A stretch of 64,000 bases of DNA from Isoetes taiwanensis (lineage: Eukaryota; Streptophyta; Lycopodiopsida; Isoetales; Isoetaceae). The notes beneath the pieces are model-generated. The model searched no databases and was not told where the DNA came from. It saw nothing but the letters and a program-made list of their open reading frames with translations. A program made the translations under genes and the position numbers. Shown here one piece after another: positions 33,090-44,949 of the stretch. The stretch lies in the NCBI GenBank assembly GCA_021234155.1, contig JAJEKV010000091.1:248001-312000 (forward strand). Direction: 5' to 3'. How positions within the stretch are numbered: position 1 is the first letter of the stretch; the number at the start of each line of letters is the position of its first letter.

Positions 33090-35527
33090 ATGGCTTCTCC
33101 TTTTGGTGTCCTCCTAGTTTTGCTTTGCCTCCATGTGAATGTACATGGCCAAAGGTACGATGGAGGTCATGCCCCTTCCTATCCTCCTCCTCCTCCACCT
33201 TCGCCACCACCTCCATCTTTTCCTCTACCTCAGCCTCCGCCTCCTCCGCCTCCACCCTCTCCCCCTTTGCTTCCCCCTCCACCTCCTCCTCCTTCACCAC
33301 CACCATCCTCTCCTCCACATTGGCCACCACCTCCTCCATCTCCACCTCCCCCTTCATTGTCACCACCGCCTCCTCCTCCACCGTCGCCTCCATCTCCTCC
33401 ACCACCGCCATCTCCCCCCCCGGTCCCCACCTCCTCCTTCACCACCACCACCATCTCCTCCTCCCCTTCACCAACGCCACCGTCTCCTCCCCATCCTCTC
33501 CCCTCCAACTTTGCCACCACCTCAGTCTCCTCCACCATCACCTCCCCATCTCCACCACCACCACCGTCTCCCCCTCCACCATCACTGCTTTGCCTCCATC
33601 TCCTCCGCCCTCTCCCCCTCCCATTTCACCGCCGCCTCCATCTCCTCCGCCACCCTCACCCCCTCCCCCCGCCGCCACCCTCCCCCCCCCTCCCCCCCGC
33701 CTCCGCCACCCTCTCCCCCCTCCCCTTCCCCCGCCTCCATCTCCTCCACCCAGTCTCCTCCTCCCCTTCACCGCCACCACCCTCTCCCCTCCCCTTCACC
33801 ACCGCCTCCATCTCCTCCTCCCCCCCCTCTCCCCCCCTCCCCTTCACCGCCCCCATCTCCCCCTCGCCTTTCATTGCGCCACCATCTCCTCCTCCCCTTC
33901 TTTGCCCCCATCTCCTCCACCACCCTCTCCCCCTCCGCCTTCCCATCTCCACCATCTCCTCCTCCACCCTCTATGCCTCCTCCTCCACCTTCATCGCCAT
34001 TTCCTCCAACACCATATCCCCTTCCCCATCTCCACCTTCCACCGCCACCTCCATCTCCGCCACCCACCGTCTCCCCCCCTCAGTCTCCCCCCCTCCACCT
34101 TCCGCCCGCCTCCATCTCCTCCTCCCCTTCACCGCCACCTCCATCACCTCCTCCGCCATCTCCCCTCCACCTTCACCGCCACCTCCATCTCCGCCACCAC
34201 CGCCTCCCCCCTCCTCCGTCTCCCCCTCCACCTTCCGGGCCGCCTCCATCTCCTCCTCCCCTTCACCGCCGCCACCGTCTCCTCCTCCACCCTCTCCCCC
34301 TCCACCTTCACCACCGCCTCCATCTCCTCCACCACCATATTCCCCTCTCCCATCTCCGCCTCCACCGTCACCACCATCTCCTCCTCCACCCTCTCCTCCA
34401 CCACTATTTCCCCCCCCCGTCTCCCACCTTCACCACCACCACCTCCATCTCCTCCACCATCATATCCCTCCCCCCCATCCCCACCTTCACCACCACCTTT
34501 GTCTCCTCCTCCACCACCACCATCTCCGTCTTTACCACCGCCACCTCCAACACTTTTCTATTATTTTTCACCTCCACCTCCACCTCCATCCCCTCCTAGT
34601 ATTCCGTACTATTATCCTTCACCACCATTATCTAATTCTTCGTGTCCAATACCTCTGCTGCAACCACCACCTCAAGCATCACCTTGCCCTCCATTTTTCA
34701 ATCAATCATCTACATCTTGTGTGCATGCTCGTTCCATGGTTCAAATAGATGCCGAGTTGGTGGAAGCGACTGTGGCTATGGAGTATATGCTTCTTACATT
34801 TTGTTCTCATGCGACATTCGATTATAGAGTTGCTTCTTCCTTCATACACATGAGGTATATATGATACATATTTGCAGTGCAGTAAGACTATAATATAGTA
34901 TTAGATGTAGCTTTATGTGTAATATTTGTTGTAGGTTGATCCATGAGCAAATGCGCAAGACTCTATTGATGGAAGGGGTAAAGGCAAAGGTTAATGTTAG
35001 CAGAGAAACTTTTGGAAACATAATGAACGCAGCATTTGGATACTCCTTGAGCCCACAATTTGATGCATATATGCATTCTTCTAATTCTCTGCTTGCAGCT
35101 TCTCTTATATCTAGACTTGCTTTCCAATTTTGTATTCAGTCTCAAGCTCATATTCACACTAACAAGGCAAGGGTGGTGAGTACAAATTAATTATAACATT
35201 TTCTATATATTTATGTGGACATTTATGGAATTTTTTTATTGCATTTTATAGGTGGCGGCAGAAGTGCTAGCAAGGATCGCTGCTCAAGATGCCTTGATCA
35301 ACTTGAGCTTGACGAAAATTAAGGATAATTTAGTCCATCCTTACCCATTCAAAACTAGTGAATTCTCAAACAATCTCAATAAGTTGTGTCATGTTCTATA
35401 CCTTCTACGAGGAGCAAGCTTCGTAGAAGGTTTGGCCAATGATATTGTGATAAGTAGCTATGGTGCTAATGCTAGCCATTATGACACAATGGCAGTGCTG
35501 GTGGATTTGGGTCTTATTGTAAGATAA
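33090..35527 (+). CDS. Secreted extensin-like protein with C-terminal ferritin-like desiccation-related (PCC13-62) domain
   Basis: Exons: 33090-34854, 34935-35175 and 35252-35527, all with GT-AG borders and matching phase (AG|G; GTG|GTG). Residues 1-20 form a signal peptide ([20 protein letters not shown]). A proline-rich region of about 500 residues follows, with SPPPP/SPPP repeats and Tyr motifs ([16 protein letters not shown]) typical of extensins, whose prolines are hydroxylated and glycosylated and whose tyrosines can cross-link in the wall. The last 210 residues match the PCC13-62 family of ferritin-like proteins: [44 protein letters not shown] and [18 protein letters not shown]. The join is an inference, because the SPPPP-coding frame switches several times in exon 1 and the start (frame 3) and end (frame 2) disagree by one base. 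An AATAAA lies at 35542, 15 bases past the stop. Without indels the start frame would give a 552-aa protein lacking the ferritin-like part. Confidence 0.7.
33170..34600 (+). repeat. 1.4-kb CCT/CCA-rich low-complexity tract, open in all three forward frames
   Basis: The plus strand is almost purine-free (CCTCC, CCACC, CTCCC), so no stop codon occurs in any forward frame between 33139 and 34599. The complementary frames rich in Gly, Glu, Val and Arg on the minus strand are shadows of this bias. The tract is the coding DNA of the SPPPP region and contains C runs of up to nine, for example near 33414-33420 and 34409-34417. Confidence 0.9.
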
Positions 35528-35753
35528 ATGGATATCAATTTAATAAAATATCTTTTTGGTTGATGTGTTCTATATTTTGCCTTTGTATTACTCCATTAGA
35601 AATATTTGCTTTATAATTCCTTGGTGCAAAATTAGTCCGGTAAAAGATACAACCATTCATAGATACATTTGATATGTTAGACATGTACAGTGGGTTCTAT
35701 ACTTGGAGCTTCTACTATGTTCTTTATGATTAAAAACTCTATTCTATTATTCT

Positions 35754-35990
35754 TATTGATAATGTGTGGAACTCTTATTGCTCCAAAAAGATCTCCTTCT
35801 TCATTTGGTTGGTAGCTAATAAAAGCATCCCTTATCTGCTAAAATATTCCAATAGAGATCATAATATCTCATCTCTTTGTCCTCTGCTTTGTAATTGATG
35901 TGGAGAGTATGGACCGTATCTTTTTCTGCTCAAAGCTTACGCCTCTCTGGAGGTGGTTTGATCACTATTTTGGCTTCAAAGATAGAACTA
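35754..35990 (+). pseudogene. zf-RVT domain remnant of a LINE
   Basis: Translation of VWNSYCSKKISFFIWLVANK, then RDHNISSLCPLC with broken continuation, matches the zinc-binding reverse transcriptase tail domain (W-x-P-K-x-xFFxW ... CxxC) found at the 3' end of plant L1-type LINE ORFs. The element is reduced to this fragment, just 230 bp past the end of the desiccation-related gene. Confidence 0.6.
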
Positions 35991-38690
35991 CTATTATTAA
36001 CTTCTTGCAAACCAATAATAATTTTTCCAAATGTGCCTGAATGACTCGCAAGGTTTTTTTTTGAACCCATTTCCACAGTGTACAGGGGAGTTAGAAGGGT
36101 TTTTGGCCACTACTTGAGGTAAATTTTGTATGGAAGGGGTCAAATTTGCCTTTAAAAAACCGTATACGGGGGTGTTTTTGGTCACCCTCTGCAGGCATAT
36201 GGCATATCCCCTTTTGTAGAAGTGCATCTCCCGGGTAAAGTTGTATGTCATTGCTATCTCGTCGAAGCTACTACAAGCTTCATAAGTCTGATTCATCTTG
36301 TTCTCAAGGATCTCAAAGATTGATTATGATCACTTACAACTTCCAATTACTAGGCTATTTTTCAACTTCGGTTTATTTAATTCTTATATACCTTACGACT
36401 TCAAGGTTCATATTTAAGTTTTGCCATTCTATTCTATTCTATTCATTTAATAAAGCAACCTGACACTTATGCTACCTTGCTAGTTTTGTCATGTTCTTCC
36501 CGTATGGGCACCACTCTTCTAGGCCGCAACTGCAAACGAATAATTTCCTTGTATTAATCCTTCTTGGGTAATTTTGACCCTATCCAATCCCTTCGATCAC
36601 ATTTTGCATGCCACCTGATGATTTTAAATCCATACTATAACTCAAGATGAGACTTTATTTAGGATGAAGGAATTTAGAGTTGTGGTCTATACAATGGTCT
36701 TTCAAGCTAAGTGGAAGCATTTTCAGTTGCTTCTAGAAGCCTTTGAAATGTTTAAGGTATTACTAGTGGTAGCCTATTTTGAATTCCCCACTGTCAAGGG
36801 GCAATTCGTTAAGTGCAAAGTGGTTTTGGGCAGTTTAAGGTATATTTTAGGCATAAGTAATGATCTAACAATTTTAATTATTGGTTTTCTTTTTCTGTCG
36901 GTGAAAAACCTTTTTAAAAATCTTTCATATGATCATGGGTAAGTTTTTGGGCTTTTGGATGCCAAATTTTTTTGAGATCTATCAAAAACTCAATTTTCCC
37001 TAATTTATAAAAACAATAACAACAATCGGTTTAAGAATCGTATGATCTCTTCTTTAGGTAGAGATGCAATGCGCCTTGTCTTGATTGCTTTACGTTTTCT
37101 ATTTACAACTTGACTTCTTGCCTTGCTTATGTGACATGACAGTGTGTAAATGAAGAGCTGCCCTGTGTAGAATATGGTTTTATGTGCAAACTGACGATTT
37201 CTACTTCAGAGAATCAAGTTAATCCAGTTTCCTCACAAGCTTTAGTCAGTTTGATGATTTAAGTCTGCAGGAATATATTGTGCAACTAGTTTTTGTATAT
37301 CAACATGCGACCAAAGCAGTTTCAGAATTTTCTTATGTTTTCTACCTTTCTCTTGCATAGCTAGTATGGCACTTAAGCACCATGTATGCATGTCATTCTC
37401 AATCTCTAATTTGTTGTTCAAAGAATGGCCACTACTTTCTCATGTATGGTATGATTTCTAACTACAAATCACCAGACATTATTAGGAGATTGGAAGCTCG
37501 CATACACCTTGGAGGGAAAGATCCTTCTGCATTTGTTCACAACCAAATGAATTTGGTTAAAGAGTGTTCACTCAATGCCCAAATAGGAACATCCATGTCC
37601 AAATGCTTTTCAGTAATCATCATGGCTCTTGAAGTCATGTGCGATAGCAATACCGAACTAAAAATATGACGAGTGGTTGGGTCTTGGGATAGGCTCCGAC
37701 TGAATTTCAGAAATCTTGATGTCGTAATGATTTTTAGATCCTCTAGCCAGCTTTATTTGAAACATGATTATAAGCATTTGCATAACTATCATCATGAAGG
37801 AGTTGTTTATATGGTTAAAAATCCTATTTTATTCAATGTTAAGCATGATGAATAAGGACCCGAAGATATTCTATTTTTCAAGAACTGAAGCGGGAGGACT
37901 ATGCATGCTAACATGCTTTGGATGATCTACATCCTTCTTCAGATTAGGCACTGATGAGCACATTAAACTATTTATGTGGCTGGTTAAGAGCCGCCTTCAG
38001 GGATATCACTATAGGTGGTTATCCATCATCCTGCATCTCCTTCAAGCTAGTAGTGGTTCATACGAAAGAGTAGCAAACTGATCATTGAATGGATATAAAT
38101 ATGTTCAAATTCTATAATTTACTTTTTTCTTCAAGATAGAATTAGAAGAATAGTTCTAAAGCTAGACCAACGGTCCCAGAATAATAAGCTTATGAACTTG
38201 CACCTGCTTCCGCTGAGACAACCTATTTTACCATTGAGACAAAGAGAAGGGGATGGATACGAGATTAATTCATCTCCAAACTTTGCTCGAACATCGACCC
38301 GGGGCCCCGTCCACATGGGCAAAGGTAAGTGGACAAGAATTAGTCCTGGCTCCCACATACAAAAAGAAAGTGAAGTAACTTGAGGAACAGATGATCCAAC
38401 CTGGCCATTGTACATTGCTAACATTGAGAAATGAAATAGTCATAAACTTCAGGTAATTGGCCAAGCCGTTGAACTAGCTAAATTCGCAACGAATCATGTC
38501 GACAACATAAGCCCACAGAGTTGAGACTAATCCTAGCCTCTCTTGGCATCCTTCCTCTGATAGTTGTTTCTTGGTGGATATCTATTACTGTAAAGAGCCA
38601 AACATCATACTCTACTGCAGGAAATATAGCGAAACAAGTATAAGCCTACCTTTTACATACTTTATGCCTCTTGCATGGAGTTTAGAACTT
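35991..38690. other. No supportable gene
   Basis: Frames such as 36664-36942 and 37382-37669 have no recognised domain. A (CTATT)n run is present at 36421-36444. This may be older LINE sequence continuing from the zf-RVT remnant. Confidence 0.35.
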
Positions 38691-38800
38691 ATGAATAGAA
38701 TAGAATAGAATAGTTTTTTTAACGTCCACGGAGACCAATAGGTCATGGGACCCATACAATGGGCTAGTACAATCATTACTACTAGGATTAAAAAATGAGA
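38690..38800 (-). mobile_element. LINE 3'-end fragment with (GAATA)n tail
   Basis: CGTCCACGGAGACCAATAGGTCATGGGACCCA at 38723-38754 is nearly identical to 18946-18983 at the LINE 3' end. A (GAATA)n run at 38692-38713 occupies the position of the (GGAA)n run there. This is a short, 5'-truncated insertion of the same family. Confidence 0.6.
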
Positions 38801-39199
38801 GAAGTGTGGATCCAAAAGAAGTGGGCAGTTCATTGTGGAGGTACAAGAATTATTCTAGACCATTAACCATCCAACTATTGGTTTGGTTATGTTTAGATAA
38901 CATGAACCATATATTATCACATAGAATTTATAGTCTGATTTGATTGCCTGGCATGAGGGCCAAGTCATTGTTTCATCTAAGTTTTGCCTAAGCTTTGTAA
39001 CAATTTCATGGTATTTGGTGATGTTTGGAGTTGTTCTAGCCCATTATATGCGTCTCACGATCTAATAGTCTCCATGGACTTTGAAACTTTTATTATATTT
39101 TATTCAATTCTTTTCTATTATTCAATAACACTGAGACCATTAAGCATATATTTTGTTGCCCTGCCATTCAGAACTTTTGGACTTGACTTAATGATTATC

Positions 39200-39500
39200 T
39201 GTGGGACAAAGATTATATTGTAGGAAACAATAGCTCGATGAAAGGCTTTCTGAATGGCTCCAATAGGCTACTGAACACAATTAGATATGTCTCCTTTTGG
39301 ATAGTGTGGTTACATAGAAATAGAGTTACTATGTCTGGTTGTGTAGTCAATATAACGTGGATGAAAGTCGCTTGGCAGGTTGAGATTATTAAAACTGCAA
39401 TGGCCTATAAGAAGAAGGTTGAAGACAACTTTGATCACAATTGGAATGCTATTGGTGGTTTTGTTGGTCCTTCAAATTTCTTTGTTTATAACAGATGAAT
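39200..39500 (+). pseudogene. Possible LINE C-terminal remnant
   Basis: The frame reads NTIRYVSFWIVWLHRNRV ... VAWQVEIIKTAMAYKKKVE, resembling the W-x-x-W-x-x-RN segment that follows the zf-RVT domain in plant LINE proteins. The match is weak and there is no flanking support. Confidence 0.3.
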
Positions 39501-41435
39501 CTTACCATAGATGCTTTTGTTGCATACGGAGCTGCATTGAGTGATAACTACCAGATACTCCTGCATATCTCAGCTTGATGGCCTATCTCTAGAAGGTATT
39601 TGGAGCTGGTTGTCCGAAAACCATTGGGATATATCTACTAACGTCTCCAATGCTCTCACCAAAATGTACACCTCTATGCTTTATGGCCTACAAATGCTTT
39701 TTTTGGATAGACTTCTTTCTATTTTTGAAAGGCCAATTTCTTAAAAATACCGTTCTCTCTTTAGAAGCATGTACTATCATCACAGAGAGAAGTTTGAACT
39801 TCTGCATAAGATACATCCCCTTTGTTTATTCTCTAGAATGGAACAAAATCTTATAGCTTTCTCACCCTCCTACTGTTGGAGAGTCTATCTTTCTTATACA
39901 ATACCTTGACCTTGTTCTCAATGTTATGCCCTTTTTCTGGATGCCATGCCACTACAATAGATTCCTCTAATCTCTATTCGATACTCCCCTCCCCCCTCCC
40001 TCCCCGGCCCAACCTCCAATTCACCAACTTATAGGACCTCAATCTTCATCTTCTGACAACTTCTCCTAGAGCAATAGCAAAGTTCTGATCTCCTCAGCTA
40101 TATAGGTATAGGTACTATAAAAATAAGACACGGATCTATCTTCAGCAACACAACATTCCTTTTTGGCAGTTCAAGACCTATTTTTGGATGAGCGTGTGTA
40201 TCATTGTACTCTAGATTAATTTTGTACTCCAAATATGATTTTGTACTGACCAATCTTCACTTACAGAAAGTTTATCACCCTTCACTTGTTGAAGGCCTCT
40301 TGGCAAGCAAGGGCACCTTTGCTGGTCTCTTATTTTTCCTTCTTTTATGAAAAATAGAAAACCTTTCCTCCCTTCGGAAAGAAAAGGGGGGTAATAGTAT
40401 TATGTAAGGTATAGTTCAATCATGCCTCTAGGCCTGACCCATTCAAAGTTACCATCATATTCAATTTTCATAAAGAGTATCTCTTAAGTGGCGTGGAAGT
40501 TGAGAATATCCTCTAGAACCGTTGTATTTGTTATTGTTTTTAGATCTGTCATAGGCACTACTCTTCTCCAAAATGCTGAACTAAAATGCTTTTGCCACTG
40601 TTATATATAGGCCAAATGGTCAAGTATATTTGTCTAGTTTGTTTGGAGTGAAAAATGAATAGCCATGAGGTCATACACATTCTAATTTATCATGATTTCA
40701 ACTGATCTTTACACATTTTTGTACATTGAGATTTTGAGAACAAATGTTGTTGCATGATTAAATCATTAAAAATGCAGGGTTTGATGTGGCTTGCAAGGTT
40801 ATGTACTTCATTCAGAATGTGAAGGGGAAAAGCTAAATACAATGGTGGTGACAGTGCAGCTGCTAGAAGAACATCCCTGCTATGACGGGGAACACTATTG
40901 CAATCTCTTGCCTATTGCAAGGAAAAAGGCCGATGTAGGATTTTAAGATTGAAGCATTATGGGTTTAGCAATTGTAACTGCAGAGAAAGACATGCACTTG
41001 AAATATAGTTCACTGACAGTTGTTGGTTTTTCTTACAGTTCACTGACAGAAAATTTCATCCACTTTGAACATGTATTTCTCCATCATCTTAGTTCCAAAA
41101 CAAGCCAATTTTTTTTCACATGTTCCTAATTTTTTTTCCTGATAGTCATTTCAAAAATCAACCGAAGGTATTAAATAGCACTCGAGATATCATCATTTGA
41201 GTGTACATACATTTTCTGTCATGGGGAACTGCACTAGCTAGATTTTTTTCCCACTTTGAACCCGATTTCTCAGATCCAAACTTTATGTGTAGCCCTAATT
41301 CGCACTCTCATTTGTATTATATAAACCAATTTTGTTTGCTAAAGCTATGATTAAGAGCTCATGTATTAATTTGAAAAATGCAAAGCCTAATGAATAACAA
41401 CTAGTTTATTGTATCTTGAAGGCATAATCTCTCTG
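39501..41435. other. No gene seen
   Basis: This is AT-rich sequence without repeats or domains that I can support. Confidence 0.4.
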
Positions 41436-41439
41436 TTTG

Positions 41440-43351
41440 TGATGCTCAAGTATCTTCTCCATCCTCTGTGGCCTCTTTGGCCAGTAATTCATGTAGCTGA
41501 ACCGCTACACTTGCAGGTATCACAACCATTTGTGGCTTGTCCTTGATTGACCAACCATAATCTACAGTTTTGAGATGCTGGTAATGAGGCCTTCGTTCGA
41601 ATTTAGCCTCCATCTTTTATGCCAGCAGTTCCTATACTGTTGTGCATAAGTGGCATCTTTCGTTGTTATAGACTCCCGCCAAGACACAAACACCTCTTCG
41701 TAATGGGGAAGAGTAGGATCTTCCTCTTCAATAAAGGCCATCCTTGCAGGAGATGAGTCCTCTGGTCTGATGAGCAAGAGCATACCTTTTTTTAACATCC
41801 TGGTATGGGTCGAATATTTCAACTGGGTTCTGTGGTTTACCCAGGCATTAGACTATGAGTTCACACCAAGCATGAGAGATATTTGCTTAACGTATCACGT
41901 ACTTCGCAATGGACGATTGTAAAGCACCTATATCCCTAAGGCTTTCGTATGGCTTCACAGCCTTAGGCGCTTCAGTAGGTATTGTTGGCATACGATCAAC
42001 ACCTGCCTTCCACATTCTTATTCCCTTGTCAGGCAGCCATTCTCGATGCCCTGGCCTCATCTTGTAATATATTAGTGGTCAACCATCTTTCGTGCAAAAT
42101 TTGAATATTAAGGGCTCCATGTGCCCAATCAAGCGATCCTTCTTATCTGGAATGTATCCTTTCACAAATGATTTCCAATTCAGAAACCTTGGTGACTAGG
42201 TACGTCACCAGTGTCTTGGTACTACATTCTCAAAATAGGTGCATTAGTTCAGGAATGGTGAGTGCATCCGATTTACGCAACAAAGTCAAGTAATTTCCAA
42301 ATAGTGCATCAATGTCATCATGGGTGTGGCCGACCATCATGAATCCAAGCTGTATCTGATCAAAAACACCAAGCAAACATGATAAGAAAGGTAGGAGAAG
42401 ACATATCTATTCTTGTTCTGGCCAGAGCAATTGTCTAGTTGTAGGTCTAGCCTTCTAAGTAGCTGTTTGAGGTGAACTTGAGCACTGGGTGGGGCCATAA
42501 ATTCTTGTCCAGTGCTATTGACTTTCTTCCTCACTGCGTCAATGTTGAGGATTGTTGCTCCCCATGCACAGTCAGAGCACTCAGCCTCTTTTAATAGCCC
42601 CAGTTGTCTCTCGAAGCATCCTCCAGGGTTTTCAGCGTGTGGTTCAAGGAATGAACATGGAAATTAGAATCATCCTTCCATAAATCAAGTGAAAAATGGC
42701 CCATGGCGCTAATGTTGTGGCCATGCATCAGTGCACCAGTAACATTGACTTTCAAGCGTTCTCCCCTTGGCCAACTTCTCCAGTCTAGGTACCATAGTTT
42801 TGTTCTGGTCCATCTTATTATGAATGATCGACAGAGCATGCTTGGGAGCACGATGCGATAAAGCTCTCCACGACCAGTACAGGCTCCGACAAGAGATCTG
42901 GGCTGTCATGTGTGCCCTCCTTTCGATCTGCAATTCTCTTCTCTCCCGTGGATCTCTTGTCTTAGCCATTTCCTATTACAATACAACTATTGCACTTGGT
43001 GAATGCTATCCTCTTCGCAATTGCAACCTTTGGGTGGTGTAACTTCCACCTGCCTAGGAATGAAGATGGGGAGATATGCTTGCATGTCATCTCCATGACA
43101 CTGGCGTCCACCTCATGGAGAATGTCTTTTCTGGTTAGGACAAAAGGGAGCCTCTTCACATTCTCTCTCACACCTTCACTAGTGATTTTCGACCTGTGGG
43201 GCATCATCTCTGCACTCTTGTCTATGTACATAGACAGCAGGGCATTTTCTGCTAGAGTGTGTGAGCTTGGTTCCTTTGAGCCCATGTTACCATGTTCAGC
43301 AACTCTGTGACCAGCAAGGAAAAGTTTATGCCACTTATAGAAAGTTGACAT
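41440..43351 (-). pseudogene. DUF7869-like protein gene (putative transposon protein), frameshifted
   Basis: Reading the minus strand, the pieces run in order. ATG 43351 starts MSTFYKWHKLFLAGHRVAEHG (129 aa). A frame from 42969 has HALSIIHNKMDQNKTMVPRL, and an overlapping frame has VNVTGALMHGHNISAMGHFS. At 42.44 kb comes LDLQLDNCSGQNKNRYVFSYL, and at 42.34 kb FMMVGHTHDDIDALFGNYLTLLR. The 3' end has DYGWSIKDKPQMVVIPASV, with the stop near 41440. The signatures KMDQNKT, LDNCxxxNKN and MVGHTHDDID are what I recall for the DUF7869-type family in animals, mosses and ferns, which is often multi-copy. Asp and His residues in these motifs would suit a metal-dependent fold. The shifts between frames may be introns at some points, but at least one (near 42.78 kb) looks like an indel. 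Confidence 0.65.
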
Positions 43352-44940
43352 CGAAATACCATTTTCGGCGATTGTAATTTTTTCAAGCAGAACTAACGAT
43401 TATTAACACTTCATTCTGGTTGATAAGAACCATTTTTTACTTTCCCTGAGGTGACCATGACCTATTTCGTTGTCAAACAAAAAGCGAAATTTCTCTAATT
43501 AATGAATTCTTGCTTATATAGCTCGATATATTCAAATCTGAGTGCAAAACATCTCATTTTTCTTTTGAGATTCTAAAAGATTGATACTTTTTCAAAAAAA
43601 ATTGCATAAAGATTTGTTTGCCTTAAGCAACCTAGGAGGTTCTAACCGTAATAATCCATTGAGGTTGATCCAAGTGTCAGGTTTAAGAATAACACATGGT
43701 GATATGGCATTTCTTTATGATGTAGCATGTCATATGATGACTAAGCATTTTATACTCATTTGGTAGAAAATGACTAGGCCAATTTTTGGAAGAAAAAAAG
43801 TTCTTTTCAAGTGAGTCATCAAAATACATTTATGTGCCAAAAAAGTGGTGCATATATCGCATACTATGAATTAACATGTGGCAAGTGGAGAAAAACAACA
43901 AGGCATCTTTTCATGACAAGTCCATGACACTATTTTAGATGGTGTGGCACGTCATATAGTGAGTGGCATATGTCTTAACTCTTTGTCCAGAATAGCTAGG
44001 AAAACTTTTAAAATATGCTTTTTTGGCTTTCTTGGAGCAGGACCAAAGAAGAGACAGATGCAATATAGGTAAAGCATTATGCTTCTCGCAATTTTGTTTT
44101 TTAATTAAAGGACTTGAGTCATTTATTCATCACACACATCTCATTATGCAGCCATAACCTTATTTGCATGTAGTCAGACGTGAAGATATGCTAATAAAGT
44201 TAACAAATCATGATGGAATTTGACACGCAACTTCAACAATCCTTGAGTTTTTATTTGCCCCGATGCATGGCATGGCATGCATTTGTTCGGGCCATTGGTT
44301 CATTGAGAGATCACTAACATTCGGCATTGACTTCCTCTCTCAGTAGTCTCTTTTGTCGTATTCTACAACTCCTGTTTGTTGTTTATCATCCTTGCGCAGA
44401 TGTAGTTTCCAAGTATTTTGAGCCATTTTATTCCATTGTTTCTTTCCTATATAATGGCTAGAATATATTGTTTTTTTATAACCATTGCTTGGATGTAGTT
44501 TTCAGTATTTTGATCAGAAATATTTTATTGGATTATTCCTTGCCTAACCAGATTTTATGTTTAGATTATACAAAATATTTTTTCAAAAGGATCAAATATG
44601 CTAGGGTCAAATGTTCAGTATAATAGTAGGGTAATTGGGCATGCCATAAGATGCAAAACCACACTCTAACAAGGTCAACTCAAAATATTCAAATTCATAG
44701 CCTCTTATTTGATATATTGATTGATTGAGAATCATACCGTTCGGACCATCAAGTCCATTTGGCAATAAAAACTAATACAATGTATCAAAAAAGGGACATA
44801 TTAGGTTGTTTCAAAGGACTCCAGAGAAGATCAATAGTAAATTGTCTATGTGCCTACTAAGCTTGGAGATAGCTCCTAATCCTCCAACAAGGTCAAATTC
44901 TCTACAGTGCCTTCTTCTCGTCCCATCTTGATCTCTAGTC
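43352..44940. other. No gene seen
   Basis: This is AT-rich sequence with short frames only. Confidence 0.45.
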
Positions 44941-44949
44941 TATGGGAGC

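Noticed and set aside
33088-34589. Many Gly/Glu/Val-rich minus-strand ORFs opposite the proline-rich exon
   Set aside because: They are the complement of a purine-free coding strand. None has a domain, and all three frames are open for the same compositional reason.
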